A DNA stretch of 64,000 bases from an uncultured Eubacteriales bacterium (GTDB lineage Bacteria > Bacillota > Clostridia > Christensenellales > Aristaeellaceae). Below, piece by piece: positions 16,521-25,931 of this stretch. The position numbers and the translations under genes were made by a program. Within the stretch, counting starts at the first letter, position 1. Every line of letters begins with the position of its first letter. The DNA lies in contig CADAQZ010000004.1 of assembly GCA_902790175.1 (NCBI GenBank), positions 1 through 64,000 of the forward strand, read 5' to 3'. The notes under the pieces were generated by a model. It was given only the letters and a program-made list of their open reading frames with translations, was not told the origin of the DNA and made no database searches.

Positions 16521-18224
16521 ATGACATTTTCCGCAGTGAACACCATCTGGGTGCTGCTGGGCGCAGCGCTGGTATTCTTCATGCAGGCGGGCTTCGCGAT
16601 GTGCGAAGCGGGCTTCACCCGGGCCAAGAACACGGGCAACATCCTGATGAAGAACCTGATGGACTTCTGCATCGGCACGCCGCTGTACTGGCTGTTCGGC
16701 TTCGGCATCATGTTCGGCGCGGGCACGGCGGCCTTCGGCTGGATCGACCCGTTCATCATGAAGGACTACGCCCACGCGCTGCCCGCGGGCGTGCCGATCT
16801 GGGCGTTCGCCATCTTCCAGACGGTCTTCTGCGCCACCAGCGCGACGATCGTCTCCGGCTCGATGGCTGAGCGCACGAAGTTCTCCGCCTACTGCGTCTA
16901 CTCCGCCGCGATCTCGCTGTTCATCTACCCGGTATCCGGCCACTGGATCTGGGGCGGCGGCTGGCTGGCGGAGATGGGCTTCCACGACTTCGCCGGCTCC
17001 ACGGCGGTGCACATGGTCGGCGGCGTCTGCGCGCTGATCGGCGCGAAGATGCTGGGGCCGCGCATCGGCAAGTACGGCAGGGACGGCAAGCCCCGCGCCA
17101 TCCTCGGCCACAACCTGTCCATCGCGGCGCTGGGCGTGTTCATCCTGTGGTTCTGCTGGTTCGGTTTCAACGGCGCCAGCACCGTGGGCATGGACAGCGA
17201 CGAGCTGATCGGCAGCGCCAGCCTCGTGTTCTTCAACACCAACCTGGCCGCCGCGGTGGCCACGCTGACGACGATGCTGTTCACCTGGGCGCGCTACGGC
17301 AAGCCGGACGTGTCCATGACGTTCAACGCCTCGCTGGCGGGCCTGGTGGGCATCACGGCGGGCTGCGACGCCGTCAACCCGTTCGGCGCGGCGATCATCG
17401 GCCTGTGCTGCGGCTTCGCGGTGGTGCTGTCCGTTGAGTTCTTTGACAAGATCGCCAAGATCGACGACCCCGTCGGCGCGATCTCCGTCCACGGCGTCTG
17501 CGGCGCGCTGGGCACGCTGCTGACCGGCCTGTTCGCCACCGGCGTCTCCACGATGAAGGGCGTGTTCTACGGCGGCGGCTTCAAGTTCTTCGGCGTGCAG
17601 CTGCTGGGCGTGGCCGCGACCATCGTCTGGACCGCCGCGATCATCGCCGTCGTGTTCTCGATCATCAAGGCCACCATCGGCCTGCGCGCGGAGGCCGCGG
17701 ACGAGCTGATGGGCCTGGATCGCTCCGAGCACGGCCTGCACACCGCCTACGCCGGCTTCACGATCATGGGCGACAGCATCGCGGAGGACGCCGAGGCCGC
17801 CGAGCCCGTCGTCGTCGAGGCCGAGGAAGCGCCCGCGAGGCCCGCGAAGGAGAAGGCGCCCGACGCGCCCGTCTATACCAACGTGCGCATCATCTGCCGC
17901 CCGGCCAGCCTGGAGCCGCTGAAGCGCCGCCTGAACAAGATCGGCATCACCGGCATGACGGTGACCAACGTGATGGGCTACGGCGCGCAGAAGGGCAAGC
18001 CGGAGTACTACCGCGGCACGCCCGTGGACGTCACGCTGCTGCCGAAGGTGCAGGTGGACATCGTGGTCAGCAAGGTGCCCGTGCGGCTGGTGATCGAGGC
18101 CGCGAAGGCCGTGCTGCACACCGGCCACATCGGCGACGGCAAGATCTTCGTCTCCGACATCGAGAACGTCGTGCGCGTGCGCACCGGCGAGGAGGGCTAC
18201 GACGCGCTGCAGACCGACGACTGA
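16521..18224 (+). CDS. amt: ammonium channel Amt fused to a C-terminal PII (GlnK) domain
   Basis: The first 400 or so residues are an Amt channel of about 11 transmembrane helices with the twin pore His in STAVHMVGG and ISVHGVCGA. An acidic/Ala linker follows, then a complete PII domain from about residue 450 (VRIICRPASLEPLKRRL, T-loop GYGAQKGKPEYYRGTP, ATP-site TGHIGDGKIF). PII trimers plug Amt trimers when 2-oxoglutarate is low, so here the gate is tethered. The T-loop has Val or Pro where the uridylylated Tyr51 would be, so no GlnD control is expected. ATG 16521 has AAAGGAGG 8 bases upstream. Confidence 0.95.
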   Translation: MTFSAVNTIWVLLGAALVFFMQAGFAMCEAGFTRAKNTGNILMKNLMDFCIGTPLYWLFGFGIMFGAGTAAFGWIDPFIMKDYAHALPAGVPIWAFAIFQTVFCATSATIVSGSMAERTKFSAYCVYSAAISLFIYPVSGHWIWGGGWLAEMGFHDFAGSTAVHMVGGVCALIGAKMLGPRIGKYGRDGKPRAILGHNLSIAALGVFILWFCWFGFNGASTVGMDSDELIGSASLVFFNTNLAAAVATLTTMLFTWARYGKPDVSMTFNASLAGLVGITAGCDAVNPFGAAIIGLCCGFAVVLSVEFFDKIAKIDDPVGAISVHGVCGALGTLLTGLFATGVSTMKGVFYGGGFKFFGVQLLGVAATIVWTAAIIAVVFSIIKATIGLRAEAADELMGLDRSEHGLHTAYAGFTIMGDSIAEDAEAAEPVVVEAEEAPARPAKEKAPDAPVYTNVRIICRPASLEPLKRRLNKIGITGMTVTNVMGYGAQKGKPEYYRGTPVDVTLLPKVQVDIVVSKVPVRLVIEAAKAVLHTGHIGDGKIFVSDIENVVRVRTGEEGYDALQTDD

Positions 18225-18276
18225 CGCGCATCGCCCCACTGAGATATTCCCGACTGAAACCAGTCAAAACAAACGC

Positions 18277-18313
18277 GGCCGCGGCCCGGCTTCATGCCGG
18301 TCCGCGGCCTTTC
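18277..18313 (+). terminator. terminator between convergent amt and esterase genes
   Basis: GGCCGCGG/CCGCGGCC with inner CCGGC/GCCGG stem, then TTTCTGTT. Confidence 0.7.
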
Positions 18314-18327
18314 TGTTGATCGTTCGT

Positions 18328-19422
18328 TTACAAATGCTGGCTGAACAGCCATTCGGCGTAGGTCGCGTCCTCCATCACGGCCAGCTCCACGTGGTGGAAG
18401 CTGTAGGTCTGCTCAAAGCCCTTCACCGCCCCGGCGGCGTTCATCTCCTCGTCGGCATACAGCTTCAGGGTCACGTTTGCGTTGCCCGCGGCGATCAGCG
18501 CCTCGGCGGCGCGCTTGCCCACGTCGCTGGGAATCGTCTCGTCCCCCTCCGCCTGGGCGATGGTGACGGGGATGTCCGTGAGCGTCGCGAGCTGCGCGGT
18601 GCCGCCCCGGGAGTAGTTCAGTGCCGGGCACAGCGCCAGGATCGCGGCGAAGCGGCCCGGGTGCTGCTCGGCGATCTCGAACGAGGCCATGCCGCCGAAC
18701 GAATTGCCCATCACGTAGAGCCGCGAGGGGTCCGCGTCGCCGGATTCGACGAGCGAGTCGATGTAGTCCATGATGCCGACGTAGATGCGCGAGCGCGCGA
18801 TCTCCGAGCCGTAGTAGGCGCTGTCGATCACCGGCGCGACCACGATGCAGGGCCGCGCGGCCTGCTGATCCGGCTCCGCCCAGGCCACCGCCGTGCGGTA
18901 GGACAGCAGGTTTTCCGGGTCGCCATAGCCGTGGAACACCAGCACCACGGGCAGCGGCCCGTCCGATTCGGGGATGAACACGCGCGCCTTCATGCGGCTC
19001 TCCTGCTCCTCCACCCACGCGAACTCGTCCGCCGTCTCGGTGGTGATGGTGCCGACGTCCTCCAACGTGAAATCCAGCTCCGGATGGGCCGCGCAGGTCA
19101 CTTCCATCTGCCGCACGTAGAAGAACTTTTCCGGGAACAGCGCCGGCTCCAGCGCCCAGCCGCCCTCGACGGCCTCCACGGCCTCGACCGCGCAGCTGAA
19201 CGGGTGCAGCGACTGGTCCTCCCAGCCCGCCGCCTGGCCCGTGATGGCGAAGTCCTCCGGCGTCACACCCTCCGGCAGCGCCTGCCCCGAGACCGTGAAG
19301 CGCACGGGCATCTGCCCCCACTTCATCACGCGGGTCTCGAGCGCGATCTCCCGGCCCTCGGCGTGGGCCACGCAGGAAAGCATCAGCGCGATCGCGAGCA
19401 GAACCAGAACTCCCTTTCGCAT
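18328..19422 (-). CDS. secreted alpha/beta-hydrolase (esterase or acyl hydrolase)
   Basis: The 364-residue protein has a Sec signal peptide (VLVLLAIALMLSCVAHA), an N-terminal beta-rich region and a C-terminal alpha/beta-hydrolase fold with VLVFHGYGDPE (oxyanion region) and nucleophile Ser241 in GNSFGG. The family includes PHB-depolymerase-like and feruloyl or acetyl esterases. It is the last gene of the sugar importer and beta-galactosidase cluster, 45 bases after lacZ, with AGGGAGGA before the ATG, so it may strip acyl groups from the glycan outside the cell. The substrate is inferred only from context. Confidence 0.8.
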   Translation of the reverse strand: MRKGVLVLLAIALMLSCVAHAEGREIALETRVMKWGQMPVRFTVSGQALPEGVTPEDFAITGQAAGWEDQSLHPFSCAVEAVEAVEGGWALEPALFPEKFFYVRQMEVTCAAHPELDFTLEDVGTITTETADEFAWVEEQESRMKARVFIPESDGPLPVVLVFHGYGDPENLLSYRTAVAWAEPDQQAARPCIVVAPVIDSAYYGSEIARSRIYVGIMDYIDSLVESGDADPSRLYVMGNSFGGMASFEIAEQHPGRFAAILALCPALNYSRGGTAQLATLTDIPVTIAQAEGDETIPSDVGKRAAEALIAAGNANVTLKLYADEEMNAAGAVKGFEQTYSFHHVELAVMEDATYAEWLFSQHL

Positions 19423-19467
19423 AATATATCCTCCCTGTTCAGTGAAATGTCAGATGCCCGCACCGCC

Positions 19468-22400
19468 TCAGACGATGCCCTCGAAGCTGAATGTGAAGCG
19501 CAGCGGCTTCGACACGTCGATCAGGTATTCGTCGTGGGTGCGCGCGCCCCAGCTGTCGTCGCCCGCGACGCCCATCTGCATCAGCGAGGCCCGCGCCACG
19601 GTGTAGTGCACCGGCGGCAGCTCGTAGCCGTGGGCGGCGTTTTCGATCTCGTGGGGCGTCCAGGGCAGCGCGGAGAACTCCATGCCGTCGCCGGTGAAGC
19701 GGATGCCCCGGCCCCTGTAGTCGGTCACCTCCGCCCAGCGCACGCCGGTGCGGTTGCCGCACTCCTGGGGCACGAGGTAGGGCTGGAACATGTCCTTCAC
19801 CGCGCGCTCAAAAATGCCCAGCCGCGCGCCCTCGCGGCGGTCCACGTAGTTCTCGTCCGGGCCGAGGCCGTACCAGCGCAGTTGGTCGAGGTCCGCGTCC
19901 AGCTTCATGATCACGCCGAAGTCGGGCATGTCGCCCAGGCCCTCGACCGGGTCGTAGGCCAGCGCCACGTCCACCCGGCCGCAGGGATGCACGGTGTAGG
20001 TCATCGCGCACTGGGCCGCGGGCGAGGTGGGCAGCGCGTAGGTGAACGTCAGCGACACGGAGCCGTCCTCATGCTCCGTCAGGGGCATGCGCATGTTCTG
20101 GATCATCAGCGCCTCGCTGCCCCGCGGCGTGGCGTACAGCGACGCCAGCTTCCACTGGGCGTAGCGCTGGGGCATGGCGTTGCCGCGGTCGTTGTCGTTC
20201 GGCGCGCGCCAGAAGTTCGGCATCGGCGTCGAGCGCAACAGCTCCACGCCGCCGCAGCGGTAGGACGTCATGCCGCCCGCCAGGCTGCTGAACAGCGCCG
20301 AGAAGTGCTCGCCGTGCACGCCCACGTTGTTCGTGCCCCGCACGACGCGCAGCGGCGCATGCCTTTCCGCCTTCGGTGCGGCGGCCACCTTGTACACGCC
20401 CTGCCCGAAGGCGACCTCGAAACCGCGCTCCGCCCAAGTTGTGGCCTCGCGCAGCCGGAACGACGCGGTGATCGCGTATTCCCCGCCGCGCGTCTGAACC
20501 TCAAACGGCGACGGATAGACCTTTTCCGAAAGCGGCGGCACGTCCGTCTCCAGCAGCTTCTCGCTGATCTTCACGCCGTCTCGCTCCAGCGTCACGACGC
20601 AGTCGTATTCGGCGGTATTGGTGAACATCGCGCGGTTGACGACGCGGATGGCGTCCCGGTCGATGCGGCAGACGATGTTCTGGTAGTTGTACTTGACCTC
20701 CTGCAGCTTCTCGGAGCCCTCGCCGTTGCCGAAGAGTATGCCGTTGCCGCAGAAGTTGCCGTCGTGGGGCGTCTCGCCGTTGTCGCCGCCGTAGTTGTAC
20801 GCGACGTTTCCGTAGCGATCCTTCGCGCGCACGGACTGGTCCAGATAGTCCCAGATGAACCCGCCCTGGTACAGCGGCTCCTCGTAGGCGTACTCGGTGT
20901 ACCAGTGCATCGCGCCGTTGCTGTTGCCCATCGAGTGCGTGTACTCGCACAGGATCAGCGGCTTTTCGCGGTGCTCGGCCAGGAATTCGCGCAGCTTGGG
21001 CACGGGCGTGTACATCTGGCTTTCGATATCGGTGGTCTCGGGGAAGCGCGGGTCATGGCTGACGCCCTCGTAGTGCACGGGCCGCGTCGGGTCCAGTGCC
21101 TTGAAGCAGCGGCTCATGTCGCGGATGACCTCGCCGCCCATCGACTCGTTGCCGCAGCTCCAGATCAGCACGCAGGGGTGGTTCTTGTCGCGCTGCACCA
21201 CGGAATTCACGCGGTCCAGCAGCACGTCGCGCCACTCGGCGCGGTTGCCGGGCAGCAGGCCGTCGATGTCGATCAGGCCGCGCATGTACCTCTCCCAGAT
21301 GCCGTGGGTCTCCATGTTGTTCTCGTCGATCACGTACAGCCCCAGCTCGTCGCACAGCGCGTAGAGCGCGCTGGTGTTCGGGTAGTGGCTGGTGCGCACG
21401 GCGTTGATGTTGTTGCGCTTCATGGTGATCAGGTCCCGCCGCAGTTTCTCATACGGCACGGCGCGGCCCGTCTCGGCGCAGTAGTCGTGGCGGTTCGTGC
21501 CCTTGAACACGATGCGCACGCCGTTGAGCTTCATCAGGCCGTCCACGATCTCAAAGCGCCGGAAGCCCACGCGCTGCGGGACGACCTCGACCACGCTGCC
21601 CTCGCCGTCCATGACCTCGATCAGCAGCGTGTACAGGTTCGGCTGTTCGCTGCTCCAGAGCCGCGGCGCGTCCACCGGCATCTCCAGGCGCGCGGCGTCG
21701 CCGTCGCCCGTAGCCGAGGCCGAGGCGACCTCGCGCCCGCCGTCCATCAGCCTGGCCCGTAGCCGCCAGGAACCCTTCGCCTCGATCTTCGCCTCGGCGA
21801 TCAGCGCCGCGCTCTTGAAATCGTCCGCCAGCGGCGCGGTGACGCGCAGATCGTCCACGTGCACGCTCGGCTTCGCGTACAGGAACACCTCCCGGTACAG
21901 GCCGGAGAAGCGCATGAAGTCCTGGTCCTCCAGCCAGCTGCCCGCGCTCCAGCGGTAGACGCGGCAGGCCAGCTTGTTCTCGCCCTCGACGAGGTAATCG
22001 GTCAGCTCAAAGTCGGAGGGCGTGAAGGAGTCGGCGGCAAAGCCCACGTAGTGCCCGTTCAGCCACACCGCCACGCAGCTCTCCGCGCCCTGGAACGAAA
22101 CAAACACCCGCTTGCCCGCGAAGGCCTCCGGCACGAAGAAGTACCTGACGTAGCAGGCCACCGGGTTGAAGCGCTCGGGGATCTCGCCGATCTCGACGTC
22201 CTCGTAGCCATCCCACGGATACTGCACGTTGCAGTACTGGGGCACGCCGTAGCCCTCCATCTGGATGTGCGCGGGCACGGGGATGTCGGCCCAGGCGCGG
22301 CAGTCGTAGTCCGCGCTTTCGAAGCCGGGGATCACCTGCGCCGGGTTCAGCGCGTGGTGGAACTTCCACAGCCCGTTCAGGGAATGCCGCAGGCTGCTCT

Positions 22401-22512
22401 CCCCTGCCGCGAGTTCGTCCATGTCCGCGTAGAAGGCGTGGTCGGAGTGGGCCGGGACGCGGTTCTCGGCGAAGTAACCGGGGTTTTTCAGGTTGGCGTA
22501 GTCAAAGCTCAT
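19468..22512 (-). CDS. lacZ: beta-galactosidase, glycoside hydrolase family 2
   Basis: This 1014-residue LacZ-type enzyme cleaves terminal beta-galactosides in the cytoplasm (no signal peptide). It has the jelly-roll sugar-binding domain, family signature NRHDYCAETGRAV and NINAVRTSHYPN, acid/base Glu456 in WSCGNES, nucleophile Glu523 in LCEYTHSMGNSNG, and a C-terminal beta-sandwich domain. The gene follows the two sugar permeases. No Shine-Dalgarno lies directly before ATG 22512; the only good one (AAGGAGG) is 36 bases upstream beyond a hairpin at 22524-22544. Confidence 0.96.
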   Translation of the reverse strand: MSFDYANLKNPGYFAENRVPAHSDHAFYADMDELAAGESSLRHSLNGLWKFHHALNPAQVIPGFESADYDCRAWADIPVPAHIQMEGYGVPQYCNVQYPWDGYEDVEIGEIPERFNPVACYVRYFFVPEAFAGKRVFVSFQGAESCVAVWLNGHYVGFAADSFTPSDFELTDYLVEGENKLACRVYRWSAGSWLEDQDFMRFSGLYREVFLYAKPSVHVDDLRVTAPLADDFKSAALIAEAKIEAKGSWRLRARLMDGGREVASASATGDGDAARLEMPVDAPRLWSSEQPNLYTLLIEVMDGEGSVVEVVPQRVGFRRFEIVDGLMKLNGVRIVFKGTNRHDYCAETGRAVPYEKLRRDLITMKRNNINAVRTSHYPNTSALYALCDELGLYVIDENNMETHGIWERYMRGLIDIDGLLPGNRAEWRDVLLDRVNSVVQRDKNHPCVLIWSCGNESMGGEVIRDMSRCFKALDPTRPVHYEGVSHDPRFPETTDIESQMYTPVPKLREFLAEHREKPLILCEYTHSMGNSNGAMHWYTEYAYEEPLYQGGFIWDYLDQSVRAKDRYGNVAYNYGGDNGETPHDGNFCGNGILFGNGEGSEKLQEVKYNYQNIVCRIDRDAIRVVNRAMFTNTAEYDCVVTLERDGVKISEKLLETDVPPLSEKVYPSPFEVQTRGGEYAITASFRLREATTWAERGFEVAFGQGVYKVAAAPKAERHAPLRVVRGTNNVGVHGEHFSALFSSLAGGMTSYRCGGVELLRSTPMPNFWRAPNDNDRGNAMPQRYAQWKLASLYATPRGSEALMIQNMRMPLTEHEDGSVSLTFTYALPTSPAAQCAMTYTVHPCGRVDVALAYDPVEGLGDMPDFGVIMKLDADLDQLRWYGLGPDENYVDRREGARLGIFERAVKDMFQPYLVPQECGNRTGVRWAEVTDYRGRGIRFTGDGMEFSALPWTPHEIENAAHGYELPPVHYTVARASLMQMGVAGDDSWGARTHDEYLIDVSKPLRFTFSFEGIV

Positions 22513-22523
22513 GTTTCAAAAAT

Positions 22524-22554
22524 GGCCGTCCACGCGGGACGGCCTTTCCTCCTT
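22524..22554 (-). promoter_or_regulatory. Shine-Dalgarno plus hairpin upstream of lacZ
   Basis: On the minus strand AAGGAGG (22548-22554) is followed by AAA, a perfect GGCCGTCC/GGACGGCC hairpin (22524-22544), then ATTTTTGAAAC and the ATG. The hairpin plus T-rich tail may also act as a partial terminator that reduces lacZ relative to the transporter. Folding would bring the ribosome site to about 14 bases from the start. Confidence 0.5.
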
Positions 22555-22583
22555 CGGTTGATGGAAAACAATCGTTTGGCGCC

Positions 22584-23405
22584 TTACTTCACCGAGCCCG
22601 CAATGGCCTCCGTGAAGCTCTTCTGCAGGAAGAAGAATATGATGACCGTGGGCAGCGTGCAGATGGTCACGCCCGCCATCACGACGCCGTAGTCGATCAC
22701 GTAGCCGCCCATCAGGTTGGACACCAGCATGGGCATCGTGATCGCCTCGTTGCTCTTCATGATGACGCGGGGCCACAGGTAGGCGTTCCACGTGTTCATG
22801 AAGGTGATGGTCGCCGCCGCGGCGTAGGTGGGCCGCATCGTGGGGATGAACATGCGCACGAAGATCTGCACCTCGTTCAGGCCGTCGATGCGCGCCGCCT
22901 CGATGATCTCCTTGGGGAACGCGCGGGCGTTGCTGCGGAACAGCATGATCAAGAACGGCGTGGAGATGCTGGGCAGCACGAAGCCCATGGCCTTGTTCAT
23001 CAGGCCCATGCCGGAGAACATCTGGAACATGGGCACCAGGATGGCCACGAACGGCACCATCATGGACAGCATCAGTATGCCCATCACGCGGTCCTTCCAC
23101 TTGTCGTGGTAGATCTCAAAGCCGTAGCCCGCGATGGAGCACACCGTCAGCGACAGCACCAGCACCAGGAGCGTATTGACCGTGGAGTTCTTGAACGCCG
23201 TCAGCACCGCCGCCTGGTCCATCAGGTTGTGGATGTTGGTCAGCAGATCGCCGTGGGGGATCATGCTGCCGCCCAGGATCTGCTGGGTGTTGTTGAAGGC
23301 GGAGACGAACGCCCAGTACAGCGGGAACACCGAGATCAGGGACGCGATGATCAAAAACAGGTAAATCAGCGCCCACTTCATGTTTTTCCGGAACGCGCCG
23401 CTCAT
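22584..23405 (-). CDS. carbohydrate ABC importer permease, MalG type
   Basis: The 273-residue protein has six hydrophobic segments and the cytoplasmic EAA loop (KEIIEAARIDGLNEVQIFVRM) that contacts the ATPase. It starts within the 3' end of the MalF-type gene (4-base overlap), so the two are coupled. With the binding protein and partner permease it would import an oligosaccharide, presumably a galactoside given lacZ downstream. No ATPase gene lies in the cluster. Confidence 0.93.
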   Translation of the reverse strand: MSGAFRKNMKWALIYLFLIIASLISVFPLYWAFVSAFNNTQQILGGSMIPHGDLLTNIHNLMDQAAVLTAFKNSTVNTLLVLVLSLTVCSIAGYGFEIYHDKWKDRVMGILMLSMMVPFVAILVPMFQMFSGMGLMNKAMGFVLPSISTPFLIMLFRSNARAFPKEIIEAARIDGLNEVQIFVRMFIPTMRPTYAAAATITFMNTWNAYLWPRVIMKSNEAITMPMLVSNLMGGYVIDYGVVMAGVTICTLPTVIIFFFLQKSFTEAIAGSVK

Positions 23406-24313
23406 CGCTTGTCACCTACCTTCATCTGGATTCCCGAGAGCACCGCGACGAACAGCAGGATCACGAAGGACATCGCCGCCGCGTAGCCGAAGTTCGGGCT
23501 GGTCACAAAGGTCGTGTTGTAGATGTAGTGCGACATGGTGATCGACATGTTCGCCGGGCCGCCATTGGTCAGGTTGACGGATTCGTCGTACAGCTGCAGC
23601 GTGCCGTTGGTGGACATGATGGCCGTCACCAGTATGATGGGCTTGAGCAGCGGCATCGTGATCTTCGTCAGCTGCGTCCATGCCCCCGCGCCGTCGATGC
23701 GCGCGGCCTCGTAGATCGAGTAGTCGATCGACTGCATGCTCGACAGGTAGAACACCATGTTGTAGCCCGTCCAGCGCCAGATCAGCGCGATGATGATGAC
23801 GGCCTTCGCGCCGATGGGGTCGTTGAGCCAGTTGATGGGCTCCTTGAGGATGTGCATGCTCACCAGCACGGCGTTCACCATGCCGTCGTAGGAGAACATC
23901 GTGCGGAAGATGATGGAGTAGGACACCAGCGCCGTCGCGCAGGGCAGGAAGATGCAGGTGCGGAACACGCCCTTGAACTTCAAATCCTTCATGTTCAGAA
24001 GGGACGCGAAGATCAGCGCCAGCACCAGCATGATCGGCACCTGGATGATCAGGTAGGTGAACGTGTTGACCAGCGACTGTACGAACACCTTGTCCTGCAG
24101 CATGCGCTCGTAGTTGCGCCACAGCGGCTCGGAGAACTGGAGCGCCGTGGGCTTGCCGCGCTGCAGCGACACGATGAAGGCCCGCACCATCGGATAGAAG
24201 CTCATCCATATGATCAGGATCGTGGCCGGCAGCAGGAATATCCAGCCGGTCAGGTTCTGCTTCTTTTGCAGCGTCAGCTGTCGCCGCGGCCGGGCGTTTG
24301 CGTTATTCGTCAT
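23402..24313 (-). CDS. carbohydrate ABC importer permease, MalF type
   Basis: The 303-residue protein has a basic N-terminus, six hydrophobic segments and the EAA loop (YEAARIDGAGAWTQLTKITMPLLKP, shown here as its key Glu-Ala-Ala-Arg and Pro-Leu positions near residues 200-225). It pairs with the MalG-type permease to form the membrane channel. It lies 86 bases behind the binding-protein gene, the usual order for family 1 sugar importers. Confidence 0.92.
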   Translation of the reverse strand: MTNNANARPRRQLTLQKKQNLTGWIFLLPATILIIWMSFYPMVRAFIVSLQRGKPTALQFSEPLWRNYERMLQDKVFVQSLVNTFTYLIIQVPIMLVLALIFASLLNMKDLKFKGVFRTCIFLPCATALVSYSIIFRTMFSYDGMVNAVLVSMHILKEPINWLNDPIGAKAVIIIALIWRWTGYNMVFYLSSMQSIDYSIYEAARIDGAGAWTQLTKITMPLLKPIILVTAIMSTNGTLQLYDESVNLTNGGPANMSITMSHYIYNTTFVTSPNFGYAAAMSFVILLFVAVLSGIQMKVGDKR

Positions 24314-24399
24314 GGTAACCCCCCGCTATATCATTGCCGTTAGGGCAAACTGCCGTTTCGGCGAACCGAAACGGCAGCTGCTTGCATGTCCAAATGGGA

Positions 24400-25659
24400 T
24401 CAGAAGCCCATCGCGAAGTTGACGGTATCCTCGGCGGTGGCCAGCTCGGCGTCGATGTCGCCGCCGTTCATGGCGTTGGTCACGGCGGTGGAAACCGCGT
24501 TGCGGGCGTCATAGTAGTAGGCGCCGGTGATGTTGGAGGGCACCTGCTCGCCGAACTCCAGGATGGTGGCGAAGATGGGCGTGCCGTTGAAGAACTCGCT
24601 GGGCGCGCTGTAGGCCTCGCCCTCCTTGGCGGGAGAGAAGGTGGCGATGGCGGAGGTGGTGGGCAGGATCGCGTTGTAGAACTCCACGTTGCGATACATC
24701 TGCATGAAATCCACGGCCAGGTCCACGTCGGTGCCCTGGGTGATGGCCCAGGAGGAGCCGCCGTTGTTGGAGTAGTTGGTCGCGCCCTCGGCGTTCGCCA
24801 GCTTGGGCATGTTGGTGATGTCCCACTTGCCGGCCTGGTCGTCCAGGCTCAGGATGGTGGCCAGGATCCAGCAGCCGTTGAAGGTGCCCACGACGGAGCC
24901 GTTGGACAGGGTGCCGATGTACTCATCCCAGCTGTTGACCTCGACGAACACGCCCGCCTCGACCATGGCCATGTAGTCGGCCACGACTTCCTTCAGGGGC
25001 TCGTTGTCCTTCAGGTTCACGGAGCCGTCCTCGTTGAACATGGAGGCGCCGCAGCTCTGCAGCATGATCATGATGGCGTCCACGGAGCCGGCCTGGCCGG
25101 AGAACATGGGATAGCCGGTCTTTTCCTTGACGTCCTTGCCGATCTCGATCAGGCGATCCCAAGTGATGTCCTTGAGGTCGTCGATGGTGTAGCCCGCCTG
25201 CTCCAGGTAGTCGGTGCGATACGCACCCACGACGGTGCCGGCGTCAAAGGGGATGCCGTAGTGGCGGCCGTCGATGATGGAGTAGGCCTGCTTGGCGGGA
25301 CCGAAGCCTTCGAAGTCATACAGGTCGGTCAGGTCGGTGTAGACCTCGGGATAGTTGGTGACCATCTTCTGGAAGCTGTTGTCCTGGCAGAGCATGATGT
25401 CCGGCAGGGTGCTCAGGTCGCCGGCGGTGGCGGCGGTGGCCACGTTCTGCTCGATGTCGTCGGACAGGACCTCCTGCACCTCGATCTCAACGTCGGGATG
25501 GTCCACATGGTACATGTCGGCGGCGATGTTCATCGCGGCGATGTTGAACTTGGGGTCCCAGGTCCAGATGGTGATCTTTCCGTCCTCGGCGGCAAACGCA
25601 GCCGCGCCGAGGCCCAGCAGCATGACCACAACCAGCAGCATGGACAGGATCTTCTTCAT
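24400..25659 (-). CDS. extracellular sugar-binding protein of the ABC importer (family 1)
   Basis: This is a 419-residue solute-binding protein. The signal peptide MKKILSMLLVVVMLLGLG ends at AFA-AED with a type I cleavage site and no Cys, so unlike most Firmicute binding proteins it is not predicted to be a lipoprotein. The mature part has the family 1 pattern (ITIWTWDPKFN, DLYDFEGFG, DAGTVVGAYRTDYLEQAG). The start at 25659 is chosen over an upstream in-frame ATG because AAGGAGG lies 8 bases before it. Likely ligand is a galactose-containing oligosaccharide, by context only. Confidence 0.9.
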   Translation of the reverse strand: MKKILSMLLVVVMLLGLGAAAFAAEDGKITIWTWDPKFNIAAMNIAADMYHVDHPDVEIEVQEVLSDDIEQNVATAATAGDLSTLPDIMLCQDNSFQKMVTNYPEVYTDLTDLYDFEGFGPAKQAYSIIDGRHYGIPFDAGTVVGAYRTDYLEQAGYTIDDLKDITWDRLIEIGKDVKEKTGYPMFSGQAGSVDAIMIMLQSCGASMFNEDGSVNLKDNEPLKEVVADYMAMVEAGVFVEVNSWDEYIGTLSNGSVVGTFNGCWILATILSLDDQAGKWDITNMPKLANAEGATNYSNNGGSSWAITQGTDVDLAVDFMQMYRNVEFYNAILPTTSAIATFSPAKEGEAYSAPSEFFNGTPIFATILEFGEQVPSNITGAYYYDARNAVSTAVTNAMNGGDIDAELATAEDTVNFAMGF

Positions 25660-25730
25660 GGATTTTTCCTCCTTCATTTTTCCGCCGGACGCGCCCGATG
25701 GCTCGGCGCCGCGCCAGGTGGGGTATGTCT

Positions 25731-25744
25731 ATATGGTAACATAT
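25731..25744. promoter_or_regulatory. small palindrome upstream of the sugar-binding protein gene
   Basis: ATATG-GTAA-CATAT lies about 72 bases before the start, in the promoter region. It could be an operator, perhaps for the AraC regulator next door. Weak evidence. Confidence 0.25.
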
Positions 25745-25805
25745 CGCCCGCCCTTTGTGTCCTCGTTTTCAATCCTATAATGCGCATTTTCGATTCAATG
25801 TGTAC

Positions 25806-25853
25806 AAAAACGAGCCCCGTTGCCCGCCCTGCAGGGCGGTTTTTTCAACGGGG
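25806..25853 (-). terminator. terminator after the araC-type gene
   Basis: On the minus strand CCCCGTTG/CAACGGGG with an inner CCGCCCTGCAGGGCGG stem is followed by CTCGTTTTTG. Separates the regulator from the importer operon. Confidence 0.7.
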
Positions 25854-25931
25854 ACTATCGTTTTTAGTCAATTCTTCCATTATGAAAGCCGGAAATTGCA
25901 TCAAAATAACGGTCGATTCGGCGTCCGGCGC

